From IMG/VR virus record IMGVR_UViG_3300047322_000328, positions 1 to 29,140 of that record: a DNA stretch of 29,140 nt; one strand, 5' to 3'. The stretch is from a virus. Below the pieces are notes generated by a model, which saw only the letters and a program-made list of their open reading frames with translations, did no database searches and was not told the DNA's origin. Below, one piece after another: positions 1 to 6,402 of the stretch (the stretch's first letter is position 1; every line of letters starts with the position of its first letter). The position numbers and the translations under genes are program-made.

Positions 1-246
1 CCCCCGCCACCCCAGCGGCGCGCACATCCCCGGCGGCCCCTCCTCCAGATACACCCGCACCCACCACGGCACGATCGACACCCCTGTCATCCATCTGTAC
101 AGCCAAGCCACGCTTCTGTCACGAAACCAAATCTTCATGAATTCCCCCTCCGAACCCCCCAACGCCAGTACGTGCGCCACCGATGCACGCAGTAATTCGC
201 GGCTCTCGCGCTGGTCCTGGCCGTGCCGATTCAGCTCTGCGCGCAT
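1..246 (-). CDS. Partial hypothetical protein (5' end of a gene leaving the window)
   Basis: An open frame on the minus strand runs from an ATG at 246 to the window edge without a stop (82 codons seen). The start has an AAAGGGG ribosome-binding-like stretch about 11 bases upstream. A second in-frame ATG at 138 has an even better GGAGGGGG site, so the protein may begin there with MKIWF. The visible part after the second ATG is rich in Trp and Arg (WFRDRSVAWLYRWM, then VPWWVRVYLEEG), suggesting a small membrane-associated or very compact protein, but I do not recognise a family. It is the only minus-strand gene I support. It faces away from the structural operon across an AT-rich region, so it may belong to a different transcription unit (early or regulatory). 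The 3' part lies outside the window. Confidence 0.5.
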   Translation of the reverse strand, partial: MRAELNRHGQDQRESRELLRASVAHVLALGGSEGEFMKIWFRDRSVAWLYRWMTGVSIVPWWVRVYLEEGPPGMCAPLGWRG

Positions 247-573
247 AATCTCAAGCACCCCTTTCAATCGTCAGTTTCCACCACCCGGACCTATTTGTGT
301 CCTAAGTAAATCATACACTTACATGCCATTCTAATCTATTCTGTAGAGTAGTATAGATATGTATATATTACCGCTATGGGGTAGGGGGTGCAAGGTGCAC
401 GAATAACATACCGTCCTATATTGGTCCTGAGAATGGAGCATTTTGCCCTGAGGCCCCCACCGCGTTTTCACCCCCTGTCGACCAGAAAAGGAACACACAG
501 TGGCCCCAGCTTGGCGCCCTGACCCGCAAGGCCCGCTGTTGCGCTCCCAGCCTCGTAATTGTATCTATCCGTC
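247..573. promoter_or_regulatory. AT-rich divergent intergenic region
   Basis: No gene is supported here. Bases 301-360 are about 30% GC by hand count, far below the surrounding coding DNA, and both flanking genes point outward, so divergent promoters are expected. On the minus strand a TTGCAC (388-393) and TAATAT (365-370) pair is separated by 17 bases, a modest sigma70-type match that would give the 1-246 gene a leader of about 110 bases. Another TATGAT-like -10 lies at 310-315 (minus strand) without a good -35. On the plus strand TATATT at 417-422 is the best -10, with no convincing -35. An AAGGA followed 8 bases later by GTG at 500 resembles a translation start, but its frame is a shadow of the real genes. 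Confidence 0.5.
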
Positions 574-885
574 ATGGACACCATCACACCTCCCCCAGTG
601 GTTGCGCCCCGCTCCCGGCACCAGGGCGCGAAGTCGAGCCGGAAGAAGGGCCGGCGCCGCGGCGCGCCGTGCAAGTATCCCTGGCACACCCTCGAGGTCG
701 GGCAGAGTTACTACCTCCGCTGCGATTCCGATGTCGAATACGAGTCGGTGCTCCATGCCGTCTATCGCCAGAACCGGATCGGCCTCGAACGCGGCATCCC
801 TGATCGGTTCCGGATGCCGGACAAGCGCACGCCGCACCCGGACGACCCGGCGGTGCCGTGCTGGGTCATCCAACGGTACGCATGA
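574..885 (+). CDS. Small basic phage protein upstream of TerS
   Basis: 103 residues. The N-terminal part is strongly basic (RHQGAKSSRKKGRRRG around residues 14-29), followed by a compact domain with YPWHTLEVGQSYYLR and CWVIQRYA at the end. The YPW-x-LEVGxSYY pattern resembles small phage proteins of unknown function (DUF7303-like) found beside replication or packaging genes; this is recollection of a pattern, not a search. The basic tail suggests nucleic acid binding. ATG 574 is chosen because an in-frame stop lies at 556; TTG 559 is the only alternative. Neither has a clear Shine-Dalgarno sequence, so the start is unsure. The third codon positions are strongly G/C, supporting this frame over the two overlapping open frames. 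Its stop overlaps the TerS start by four bases (ATGA), implying coupled translation. Confidence 0.7.
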   Translation: MDTITPPPVVAPRSRHQGAKSSRKKGRRRGAPCKYPWHTLEVGQSYYLRCDSDVEYESVLHAVYRQNRIGLERGIPDRFRMPDKRTPHPDDPAVPCWVIQRYA

Positions 886-1481
886 CAGCACCACGCCTGC
901 CCGCCCCCACCGAGCCCGACCCCATCCCCGCTGGCCGCGGTCAAATGCTGGTCGACGCCGCGACCGATACCGCCGCACTGCTCGCCGCCGGCCACTTCAC
1001 GCCGGACCTGGCGCGCCGAGCTGGGCGCCTCGGCATCCCGATTCCCGATGCCGGCCCCGATGGCTACGGCCTCAACCCCGCCGAGATCCTGGACGGGCTG
1101 TCCGACCTGGCGGACTACGACCCGGCCGCAGCGATCGGTCCCGATGGCTCCGTCCTGCCGATGCATACTTGGCCGCCATCGCTCCGCCGCGCGCTGGCGT
1201 CCCTGACGGTGGAGACGAACGCCGGCGGCGTCGGCACCATCACCCGCCTCAAGTTCGCGCCCCGGACGCCGGCCTACGCGCTCCTCGCCCGGTTCCGCGG
1301 CATGGAACCCAAGAGCAAGGCGGAGGAGATCGTTGAGGACCTGGCCGCACTGGTCCGCGACGCGCGCGAGCGCGCACGGGTTGAGCGCACCGCGAGCCCG
1401 GCGCCGGCACTCACCGCCGTGGACATCACACCCGCTGCACCCTCCCTCCCTGACGACGCCACGCCCGACGCCGATGGTTGA
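882..1481 (+). CDS. terS: Terminase small subunit
   Basis: 199 residues. Small terminase subunits bind the packaging site and hand DNA to the large subunit. The central segment GPDGSVLPMHTWPPSLRRALASL (about residues 86-108, given here only for its key D-G-x-L and W-P-P-x-x-R-R-A pattern) followed by TRLKF and PAYALLARFRGM matches the layout of Terminase_2-type proteins, in which a DGxxxxLxxWP stretch precedes a beta-strand pair and an xALxLLxKHLG helix. The C-terminus is Ala/Pro/Asp rich and probably disordered. The start is the ATG in the ATGA overlap with the preceding gene, and TerL follows after 135 bases, the normal order. The codons favour C at third positions, in sharp contrast to TerL downstream. 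Confidence 0.8.
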   Translation: MTAPRLPAPTEPDPIPAGRGQMLVDAATDTAALLAAGHFTPDLARRAGRLGIPIPDAGPDGYGLNPAEILDGLSDLADYDPAAAIGPDGSVLPMHTWPPSLRRALASLTVETNAGGVGTITRLKFAPRTPAYALLARFRGMEPKSKAEEIVEDLAALVRDARERARVERTASPAPALTAVDITPAAPSLPDDATPDADG

Positions 1482-1567
1482 TTCGAGGCCGATCGAAGGC
1501 CCCCACCCCCCACCCGACTTCGGGGTTTCGTTCGTCGAGCGGGCGCGGGGTGGTCCTTCGACATTTC

Positions 1568-1594
1568 GGGAATTTTTCTGGGAATTTTTCCCAG
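1568..1594. repeat. Tandem 12-mer with palindrome between terS and terL
   Basis: Two adjacent 12-base units, gggaatttttct (1568-1579) and gggaatttttcc (1580-1591), differ at one base. The second unit forms the centre of a perfect inverted repeat, CTGGGAA-TTT-TTCCCAG (1578-1594). The element is AT-rich against a GC-rich background and sits 10-20 bases before the terL ribosome binding site. It has no trailing T-run after the stem, so it is unlikely to be an intrinsic terminator. Possible roles are a packaging (pac/cos) recognition site bound by TerS, an operator, or an RNA structure affecting terL translation; the sequence alone cannot decide. Confidence 0.55.
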
Positions 1595-1616
1595 CGTTTT
1601 CCGGGGAGTGTGTGCG

Positions 1617-3167
1617 ATGAGCCGCAGTGCTGCGACTAGGGAGTTAGCGGCGGACATGGGCCGGTTCGCGACGGACCCGTTGGGGTGGGTGCGGTATGCG
1701 TTCCCGTGGGGGGTGGCGGGGACGGACCTGGCGGAGATTGAGGGGCCGGAGGCGTGGGCAGTGCAGTTGTTGGGGGAGTTGGGGGATCATCTGCGGGGGC
1801 AGCAGGGGAGTCGCGGTGGGGCCGGGGTGCAGTCGGTGCCGTTCCGGAAGGCAGTGGCGAGCGGGCACGGGATCACGAAGAGTGCGACGGCGGCGCAGGG
1901 GAGCCTGTGGGCGTTGTCGACGATGGAGCAGAGCCGGGGGATTATCACGGCGAACACGGACACGCAGTTGCGGACGAAGACGTGGCCGGAGTTGGCGAAG
2001 TGGTTTCAGTTGTGCATTACGCGGCACTGGTTCGAGATGACGGACACGAAGATCGCGAGTGTGGACCCCAGGTATGAGAAGAACTGGCGGTTGGATCGGG
2101 TGAGCTGGAGTGAGCACCGGCCGGCGAGTTTTCAGGGGTTGCACAATGCGCGGAAGCGGGTGTGGGTGGTGTTCGACGAGGCGGCGGGGATCCCGCAGGC
2201 GATATTTGATGCCCAGGAGGGGGCGCTGACGGACCCGCAGACGGAGATCATCTGGTGGGTGTTCGGGAACCCGAACAATCCGAGCGGGCCGTTCTACGAG
2301 TGCCATCATCGGTACCGGAAGTTGTGGAACGCGGTGAGTGTGGATAGCCGGACGGTGCGGACGCATAACCCGCGGCAGGTGCAGGAGTGGTTGGAGCGGT
2401 ACGGGGAGGATCACGACTTTTTCAAGATCAGGGTGCGGGGCGTGTTCCCGGCGCAGGGCGCGCACCAGTTGATCTCGCGGTTGGATGTCGACGCGGCGGC
2501 GACCAGGGAAGCGACGTGTAATCGCTTGGACCCGCTCGTGGTGGGTGTGGACGTGGCACGGTTCGGCGGGAACAAGACAGTGATCCGGCGGCGGAAGGGG
2601 CGGGACGCACGGACCTGGCCGGTGGTGGAGTTGATGGGGGCGGACGGGCCGACGGTGGCGGGGCATGTGGCGAGGATCGTGCGGGAGCATCAGAAGCTGG
2701 GCGACGCGGTGGCGGCGATATTCGTGGATATTACCGGCGGGACGGGGGCGAGCCCGTTCGATTTTCTGGTGAGCATGGGGTACACGCCGACGCCGGTAAA
2801 CTTCGGGGAAGCGAGCCCGGACCCGGACTGCGCGAATCGCCGGAGTTATATGTGGTGCCAGATGCGGGATTGGCTGAAGACGGGCGGCGCGATCGACGAT
2901 CACCCGCGGCTGAAGGAAGACCTGGCGCAGCAGACGTACGGGTACGCCGGGAAGGACAGCCCGAAGATCCTGCTGACACCGAAGGACATGATGATCGCCG
3001 ACGGGATGGAGAGCCCCGATCATGGCGATGCGCTGGCGCTGACGTTCTACGCGCCGGTGGCGGCGGAAGGACTGCGGACCCAGGAGCAGGAGGGGATGAC
3101 CGGCGCGCGGAGTGCAATCTGGGAGTACGACCCGTTCGAGGAACCGAGCGAGCGGCGGCTGCAGTGA
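1617..3167 (+). CDS. terL: Terminase large subunit (packaging ATPase and nuclease)
   Basis: 516 residues; the motor that pumps DNA through the portal and cuts the concatemer. The N-terminal ATPase has a Walker A-like GHGITKS (residues 83-89, Lys88), a Walker B VWVVFDEA (Asp187, Glu188) and a coupling motif FGNPNNPSG (about 216-224). The C-terminal RNase H-like nuclease begins with VVGVDVARFGG (Asp312), continues with IFVDITGG (Asp371) and ends with SPDHGDALAL (Asp468/Asp471). ATG 1617 is preferred over GTG 1608 because GGGGAG lies 8 bases upstream. The codons are dominated by G-ending forms (TTG, GGG, GTG, CGG), unlike terS and the portal gene, suggesting separate ancestry. TerL precedes an intergenic promoter, so it may be transcribed apart from the capsid genes. 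Confidence 0.95.
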   Translation: MSRSAATRELAADMGRFATDPLGWVRYAFPWGVAGTDLAEIEGPEAWAVQLLGELGDHLRGQQGSRGGAGVQSVPFRKAVASGHGITKSATAAQGSLWALSTMEQSRGIITANTDTQLRTKTWPELAKWFQLCITRHWFEMTDTKIASVDPRYEKNWRLDRVSWSEHRPASFQGLHNARKRVWVVFDEAAGIPQAIFDAQEGALTDPQTEIIWWVFGNPNNPSGPFYECHHRYRKLWNAVSVDSRTVRTHNPRQVQEWLERYGEDHDFFKIRVRGVFPAQGAHQLISRLDVDAAATREATCNRLDPLVVGVDVARFGGNKTVIRRRKGRDARTWPVVELMGADGPTVAGHVARIVREHQKLGDAVAAIFVDITGGTGASPFDFLVSMGYTPTPVNFGEASPDPDCANRRSYMWCQMRDWLKTGGAIDDHPRLKEDLAQQTYGYAGKDSPKILLTPKDMMIADGMESPDHGDALALTFYAPVAAEGLRTQEQEGMTGARSAIWEYDPFEEPSERRLQ

Positions 3168-3232
3168 GGCACCGCGACCGGACGACGGGCGGTCGGCGGA
3201 CGAGGGAGTCGGGCTATCGTCACGGCTAAGTG

Positions 3233-3262
3233 TTGACAAAATGTGGAGATGTGGATTAGTAT
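3233..3262 (+). promoter_or_regulatory. Sigma70-type promoter before the portal block
   Basis: A perfect -35 hexamer TTGACA (3233-3238) and a TAGTAT -10 (3257-3262, 4 of 6 consensus bases) are separated by 18 bases in the AT-richer gap after terL. Transcription would start near 3269 and give a leader of about 15 bases before ATG 3284. It is the best promoter I see in the window and would drive the small ORF, portal, scaffold and capsid genes. Confidence 0.65.
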
Positions 3263-3288
3263 GGCGTAACCACCACAGGGGTTATGCC
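3263..3288. promoter_or_regulatory. Inverted repeat (operator-like) overlapping the transcription start
   Basis: GGCGTAACC (3263-3271) and GGTTATGCC (3280-3288) form a 9-base inverted repeat with one G-T mismatch and an 8-base spacer. It begins at the base right after the -10 hexamer and contains the ATG at 3284. As DNA it looks like an operator for a dimeric regulator; as RNA it would form a hairpin hiding the start codon. Either reading implies control of the portal/capsid transcript. Confidence 0.5.
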
Positions 3289-3502
3289 TGATGGACTGCA
3301 GTGCATGTGCATAGCCGGTCCCCCGCAGATTCAGGTCCCCGCTCCTCCCCCGACGCCCCAAGACGCCGGAGTCCGCGCCGCACGGGCCGCGGCACTCCGG
3401 CGTCTCTCCTCTGCGGCGGGTCGGGCCTCGACGATCCTGACGGGACCGGCTGGCGTGCCGGGGCAGACGGCACCCGCGGGCAAGCAGTTGCTGGGAATGT
3501 GA
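3284..3502 (+). CDS. Small conserved phage protein upstream of portal
   Basis: 72 residues. The pattern PAPPPTPQDAGVRAA, then a basic RRLSSAAGRASTILTG segment and a C-terminal KQLLG, matches a widespread family of tiny proteins located just before the portal in podoviruses, with the hallmark GRAST-ILTG and KTLLG motifs. The function is not known; the basic centre and the position suggest a minor head or connector component. ATG 3284 is the first start after an in-frame TAG at 3257; ATG 3305 is the alternative. AGGGG lies only 2 bases before ATG 3284, so the start is not certain. The stop is separated by one base from the GTG of the portal gene, suggesting coupled translation. Confidence 0.7.
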   Translation: MPDGLQCMCIAGPPQIQVPAPPPTPQDAGVRAARAAALRRLSSAAGRASTILTGPAGVPGQTAPAGKQLLGM

Positions 3503-3503
3503 C

Positions 3504-5360
3504 GTGACCGCCGCCTACCAGGCCCCGCAGTTGAAGGCCCCGACCTCCGGGGCACCCTCGGAATCCCCCAAGAAACGGTGCATGGCCCGCCACGCGGCGC
3601 TCAAGGTGGAGCGCGAGACGTGGCGCTCGCACTGGGTTGACCTGGGAGATTTTATTTTGCCCCGGCGCCAGCGGTGGTTGAGCACGGATATTAACCGCGG
3701 CGGCAAGAAGAACGGGAACATCATCGACTCGACCGCGACGTTCGCCGTGCGGACCCTGCAGTCGGGCATGATGACCGGGATGACCAGCCCCGCGCGCCCG
3801 TGGTTCCGGTTCACGGTGCCGGATCAGGACCTGGCGGAACACGGCGGCGTGAAGGACTGGCTGTACGAGGTGGAGCTGCGAATTCGGCAGGTGTTCGATC
3901 GGTCGAATCTGTATAACTGCCTGCCCACGATTTACGGGGATGTCGGCGTGTTCGGCACCGCCGCGATGGTACTGCTCGAGGATCAGAAGTCCGTGATCCG
4001 CGGCTACCCGCTGGCGATCGGGACGTACTACCTGGCGACGGATGCGACCGGCCGGGTCGACACGATTTTCCGCGAAATCCAGATGACCGTCCGCCAGATC
4101 GTGACCGAGTTCGGTGGCGACGACGGTGGGAAGCGGGCGCCGAACGAACCGATCGACTGGACCTACATCTCGGACCGGGTGCGGAACGCGTACCAGGCGG
4201 GCGGGGCGCAGTTGGAGACGTGGATTAACGTCATGCATGTGATCGAGCCGAACGACAGCCAGATCCTCGGGCGGGCCGACTACCGCGGCATGGCGTACCG
4301 GTCCGTGTACTACGAGATGGACGGCCCGAGTGACGGCGCGAACGGCGGGTATCTCCGGGAGTCCGGCTACCAGGACCTCGTGTTCATGGGGCCGCGGTGG
4401 TCGGTGACCGGCGAGGATGTCTACGGCTCGAGCCCCGGCATGGACGCCTTGGGCGACATCAAGGCGCTGCAGTTGTACGAGAAGCGGGCCGCAATGGTGA
4501 TCGAGAAATTGGCGAACCCGCCGATGAACGCGCCGGCGGCCCTGCGCGCCCAGCGGGCGAGTCTCCTGCCGGGCGACGTGAACTACGTCGACGTGGCGAG
4601 CGGCGGCCAGAAGTTCGAGCCCGCATATGCGCCGGACGCGCGGGCCGTGGAACTGATCGCCCGGAAGCAGAGCGAGCACCAGGACCGGATCAAGCGGGCG
4701 TTCTATTCCGACCTGTTCCTCATGCTGACCGAAGGCGGCGCCGGCGTCCAGCCGATCTCGGCCCGCGAGGTCGACGAGAGGCACGAGGAGAAGTTGCTGA
4801 TGCTGGGACCCGTGCTCGAGCGGCTGACGAACGAACTGCTGTCACCGATTATCGACCGGACGTTTGGCATCCTGCTCCGCCGCGGGATGCTGCCGGACCC
4901 GCCGCAGGAACTGCAGGGCGCCGACCTGAAAATCGAGTACATCAGCATCCTGGCCCAAGCACAGCGTCTCGTGGGCACGGCCGGGATCGAACGGCTGTCG
5001 CAGTATGTCGTCTCGCTGGCCGCCGCGAACCCCGAAGCGATGGACCGGCTGGACATGGACGAAGCGATCGACGCGTACAGCGACATGCTCGGCACCCCGC
5101 CGAAAGTGGTGCGGAGCGACGACGAAGTGGCCGCGATACGGGCGCAGCGGGCGCAGCAGCAGAAGCTGCAGGCGGCCGCGGCCCAGGCGGGGCCGATGGC
5201 GAAGGCCGCCAAGGACGCCAGCGAGACCAGCATGGGTGGCGACACGGCGCTCACGCGGGCGCTGAGTGGTGGCGTGCCCGGCGTGGTCGGTCCTGCCGGC
5301 GCACCCGGCACCCCTGGCGTGCCGGTGACGCCGGGCGTCCCGGCGGGGCGAGCGGCATAA
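3504..5360 (+). CDS. Portal protein (head-to-tail connector)
   Basis: 618 residues; forms the dodecameric ring at the unique capsid vertex through which DNA passes. The segment HAALKVERETWRSHW then LGDFILPRR (residues 30-55) and STATFAVRTLQSGMMTGMTS-PARPWFRF (about 76-103) is characteristic of the T7-type head-tail connector family (Pfam Head-tail_con). The length is at the upper end of the family. The GTG start follows the previous stop by one base; ATG at 3582 (residue 27) is the alternative but has no better ribosome site. The last 30 residues form a Gly-Pro-rich, collagen-like tail (GPAGAPGTPGVP and neighbours), which is not part of the connector core. GTG of the next gene follows the TAA directly. 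Confidence 0.93.
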   Translation: MTAAYQAPQLKAPTSGAPSESPKKRCMARHAALKVERETWRSHWVDLGDFILPRRQRWLSTDINRGGKKNGNIIDSTATFAVRTLQSGMMTGMTSPARPWFRFTVPDQDLAEHGGVKDWLYEVELRIRQVFDRSNLYNCLPTIYGDVGVFGTAAMVLLEDQKSVIRGYPLAIGTYYLATDATGRVDTIFREIQMTVRQIVTEFGGDDGGKRAPNEPIDWTYISDRVRNAYQAGGAQLETWINVMHVIEPNDSQILGRADYRGMAYRSVYYEMDGPSDGANGGYLRESGYQDLVFMGPRWSVTGEDVYGSSPGMDALGDIKALQLYEKRAAMVIEKLANPPMNAPAALRAQRASLLPGDVNYVDVASGGQKFEPAYAPDARAVELIARKQSEHQDRIKRAFYSDLFLMLTEGGAGVQPISAREVDERHEEKLLMLGPVLERLTNELLSPIIDRTFGILLRRGMLPDPPQELQGADLKIEYISILAQAQRLVGTAGIERLSQYVVSLAAANPEAMDRLDMDEAIDAYSDMLGTPPKVVRSDDEVAAIRAQRAQQQKLQAAAAQAGPMAKAAKDASETSMGGDTALTRALSGGVPGVVGPAGAPGTPGVPVTPGVPAGRAA

Positions 5361-5699
5361 GTGGCTCGAGACAGCGCATCGAACGAAGGACAGATCCGCG
5401 CGATCCGGCAGGCGCAGTCACTGGAAGCGGAACAGCTCGCAGCGGATTTCGCGGCAGTGCTGGGCAGTCGGGCCGGACGCCATGTGCTCTGGTCGCTGCT
5501 CGAGGACGCGGGGATGTACGGCTCGACGTTCCACGAGAACCAGGCGTGGGCCGCGTTCCGCGAGGGACAGCGCAACGTCGGCCTGCAGATCCTGGCGACG
5601 ATTAACGAAGTGGACCCGACGGCGTACGTGACGATGATTCAGGAACACCAGAAGAAACCGGCCGAACCGCGGCCAGAAAAGGGAACTGAGGATGCCTGA
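5361..5699 (+). CDS. Bbp19-like small virion-region protein
   Basis: 112 residues starting at a GTG directly after the portal stop. The core AAVLGSRAGRHVLWSLLEDAG (residues about 31-51), then a FREGQRNVGLQILATI helix and a final DPTAYVTMIQEHQ, agrees with the Bbp19 family of BPP-1-type phages (GRxVLWxLLxxxG ... FxEGxRNVGLxLL). The role is not established; it always sits between portal and scaffold genes, so a part in procapsid assembly is likely. The C-terminus is charged (KKPAEPRPEKGTEDA) and overlaps the start of the scaffold gene by eight bases. Confidence 0.8.
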   Translation: MARDSASNEGQIRAIRQAQSLEAEQLAADFAAVLGSRAGRHVLWSLLEDAGMYGSTFHENQAWAAFREGQRNVGLQILATINEVDPTAYVTMIQEHQKKPAEPRPEKGTEDA

Positions 5700-6357
5700 C
5701 GCTCCTGCTGTCGCTGATCCGCCGGTCGCACCACCGCCGGCCATTCCCCCTGCCGTTCCCCCGGTAGTGCCGGGCGAAGCCACGCCTCCCGCGACCCCAC
5801 CCGCGACCCCTCCTGCCACGCCGCCCGCGACACCGCCGGCGGACGGCAAAAAGGGCGCGGACGGGAAGCCGGCGGACGCGGTGCCCGAGTCGTATACGGT
5901 GACCCTGCCCGAAGGGTTCAAGGACCTGAACAAGCCGCTGCTGGACCAGTTCACGCCGATCGGCAAGGAACTGGGACTGACGCAGGCCGCTGCGGACAAA
6001 CTGATCGGACTGCACGCCGAGGCGCTGAAGCAGTACGCCGCGAGTCAGGACGCCGCCTGGAAGGCGACGACCGCTCGCTGGGGCGAGGAACTGAAGGCTG
6101 ACCCCACACTCGGGGGCGCCCAGATGGCGACGACGCTCGACGTGGCGCAGAAGGCGCTCAAGCAGTTCGGGGACGAGAAACTGGTGGCGTTCATCGAAGC
6201 CTGGGGCCTCGGGAACCAGCCGGATTTCGTCCGCATGATGGTGAAGGTCGGCAAGGCGATCGGCGAAGATGGATTCGTGAAGCCGCCCAGTGCGGGTGGC
6301 GGATCTGGCGTCCGACCGACCGATGGACAGGTCCTGTACCCGACGAAATCAGCGTAA
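5692..6357 (+). CDS. Scaffolding / capsid assembly protein
   Basis: 221 residues. The N-terminal quarter is Pro/Ala rich with PPAT repeats (residues about 31-50), followed by a charged GKKGADGKPAD linker, a YTVTLPEGF motif and long amphipathic helices rich in Gln, Ala and Lys (KPLLDQFTPIGKELGLTQ, DKLIGLHAEALKQYAA). This is the architecture of podoviral scaffolding proteins, which guide capsid protein assembly and are then lost. The position immediately before the major capsid gene fits. ATG 5692 has TGAGG directly before it plus AAAGGGA further upstream and overlaps the preceding gene. No protease motif is visible, although some relatives are named endoprotease-scaffolds. Confidence 0.82.
   Translation: MPDAPAVADPPVAPPPAIPPAVPPVVPGEATPPATPPATPPATPPATPPADGKKGADGKPADAVPESYTVTLPEGFKDLNKPLLDQFTPIGKELGLTQAAADKLIGLHAEALKQYAASQDAAWKATTARWGEELKADPTLGGAQMATTLDVAQKALKQFGDEKLVAFIEAWGLGNQPDFVRMMVKVGKAIGEDGFVKPPSAGGGSGVRPTDGQVLYPTKSA
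5779..5842 (+). repeat. Short coding repeats for Pro-Ala-Thr (PPAT) units
   Basis: The scaffold gene carries about four imperfect 12-base units encoding P-P-A-T. The codons vary between units (CCC, CCT, CCG for Pro), so the repeat is kept at protein level more than at DNA level. It makes a flexible Pro-rich tether at the protein's N-terminus. Confidence 0.7.
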
Positions 6358-6365
6358 CGACTACT

Positions 6366-6384
6366 GCGGCGCCGATGGCGTCGC
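6366..6384 (+). promoter_or_regulatory. Hairpin in the leader of the major capsid gene
   Basis: GCGGCGCC (6366-6373), loop GAT and GGCGTCGC (6377-6384) form an 8-bp stem with one G-U pair. It lies 9 bases before the GCGGAG ribosome binding stretch of the capsid gene. No T-run follows, so it is not an intrinsic terminator; an mRNA stabiliser or processing site is more likely. Confidence 0.55.
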
Positions 6385-6402
6385 CTCACAGCGGAGTTTC
6401 GC

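Noticed and set aside
500-1336. Long plus-strand open frame with a GTG and an AAGGA site upstream
   Set aside because: It overlaps the small basic protein and TerS in another frame; those frames have the G/C-rich third positions and recognisable TerS motifs. The protein is low-complexity Arg/Pro, typical of a shadow frame in GC-rich DNA.
1482-1567. Intrinsic terminator after terS
   Set aside because: A short CCCG-ACTT-CGGG stem is present near 1517-1530 but no T-run follows; terL is likely co-transcribed.
1644-3239. 531-codon antisense open frame over terL
   Set aside because: Composition is Arg/His/Pro-rich with no recognisable domain, and terL on the other strand has all expected motifs. 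Its length follows from the G-skewed codon use of terL.
4397-5605. 402-codon plus-strand frame overlapping portal
   Set aside because: Arg/Gly-rich shadow of the portal and Bbp19-like genes with no domain signal.
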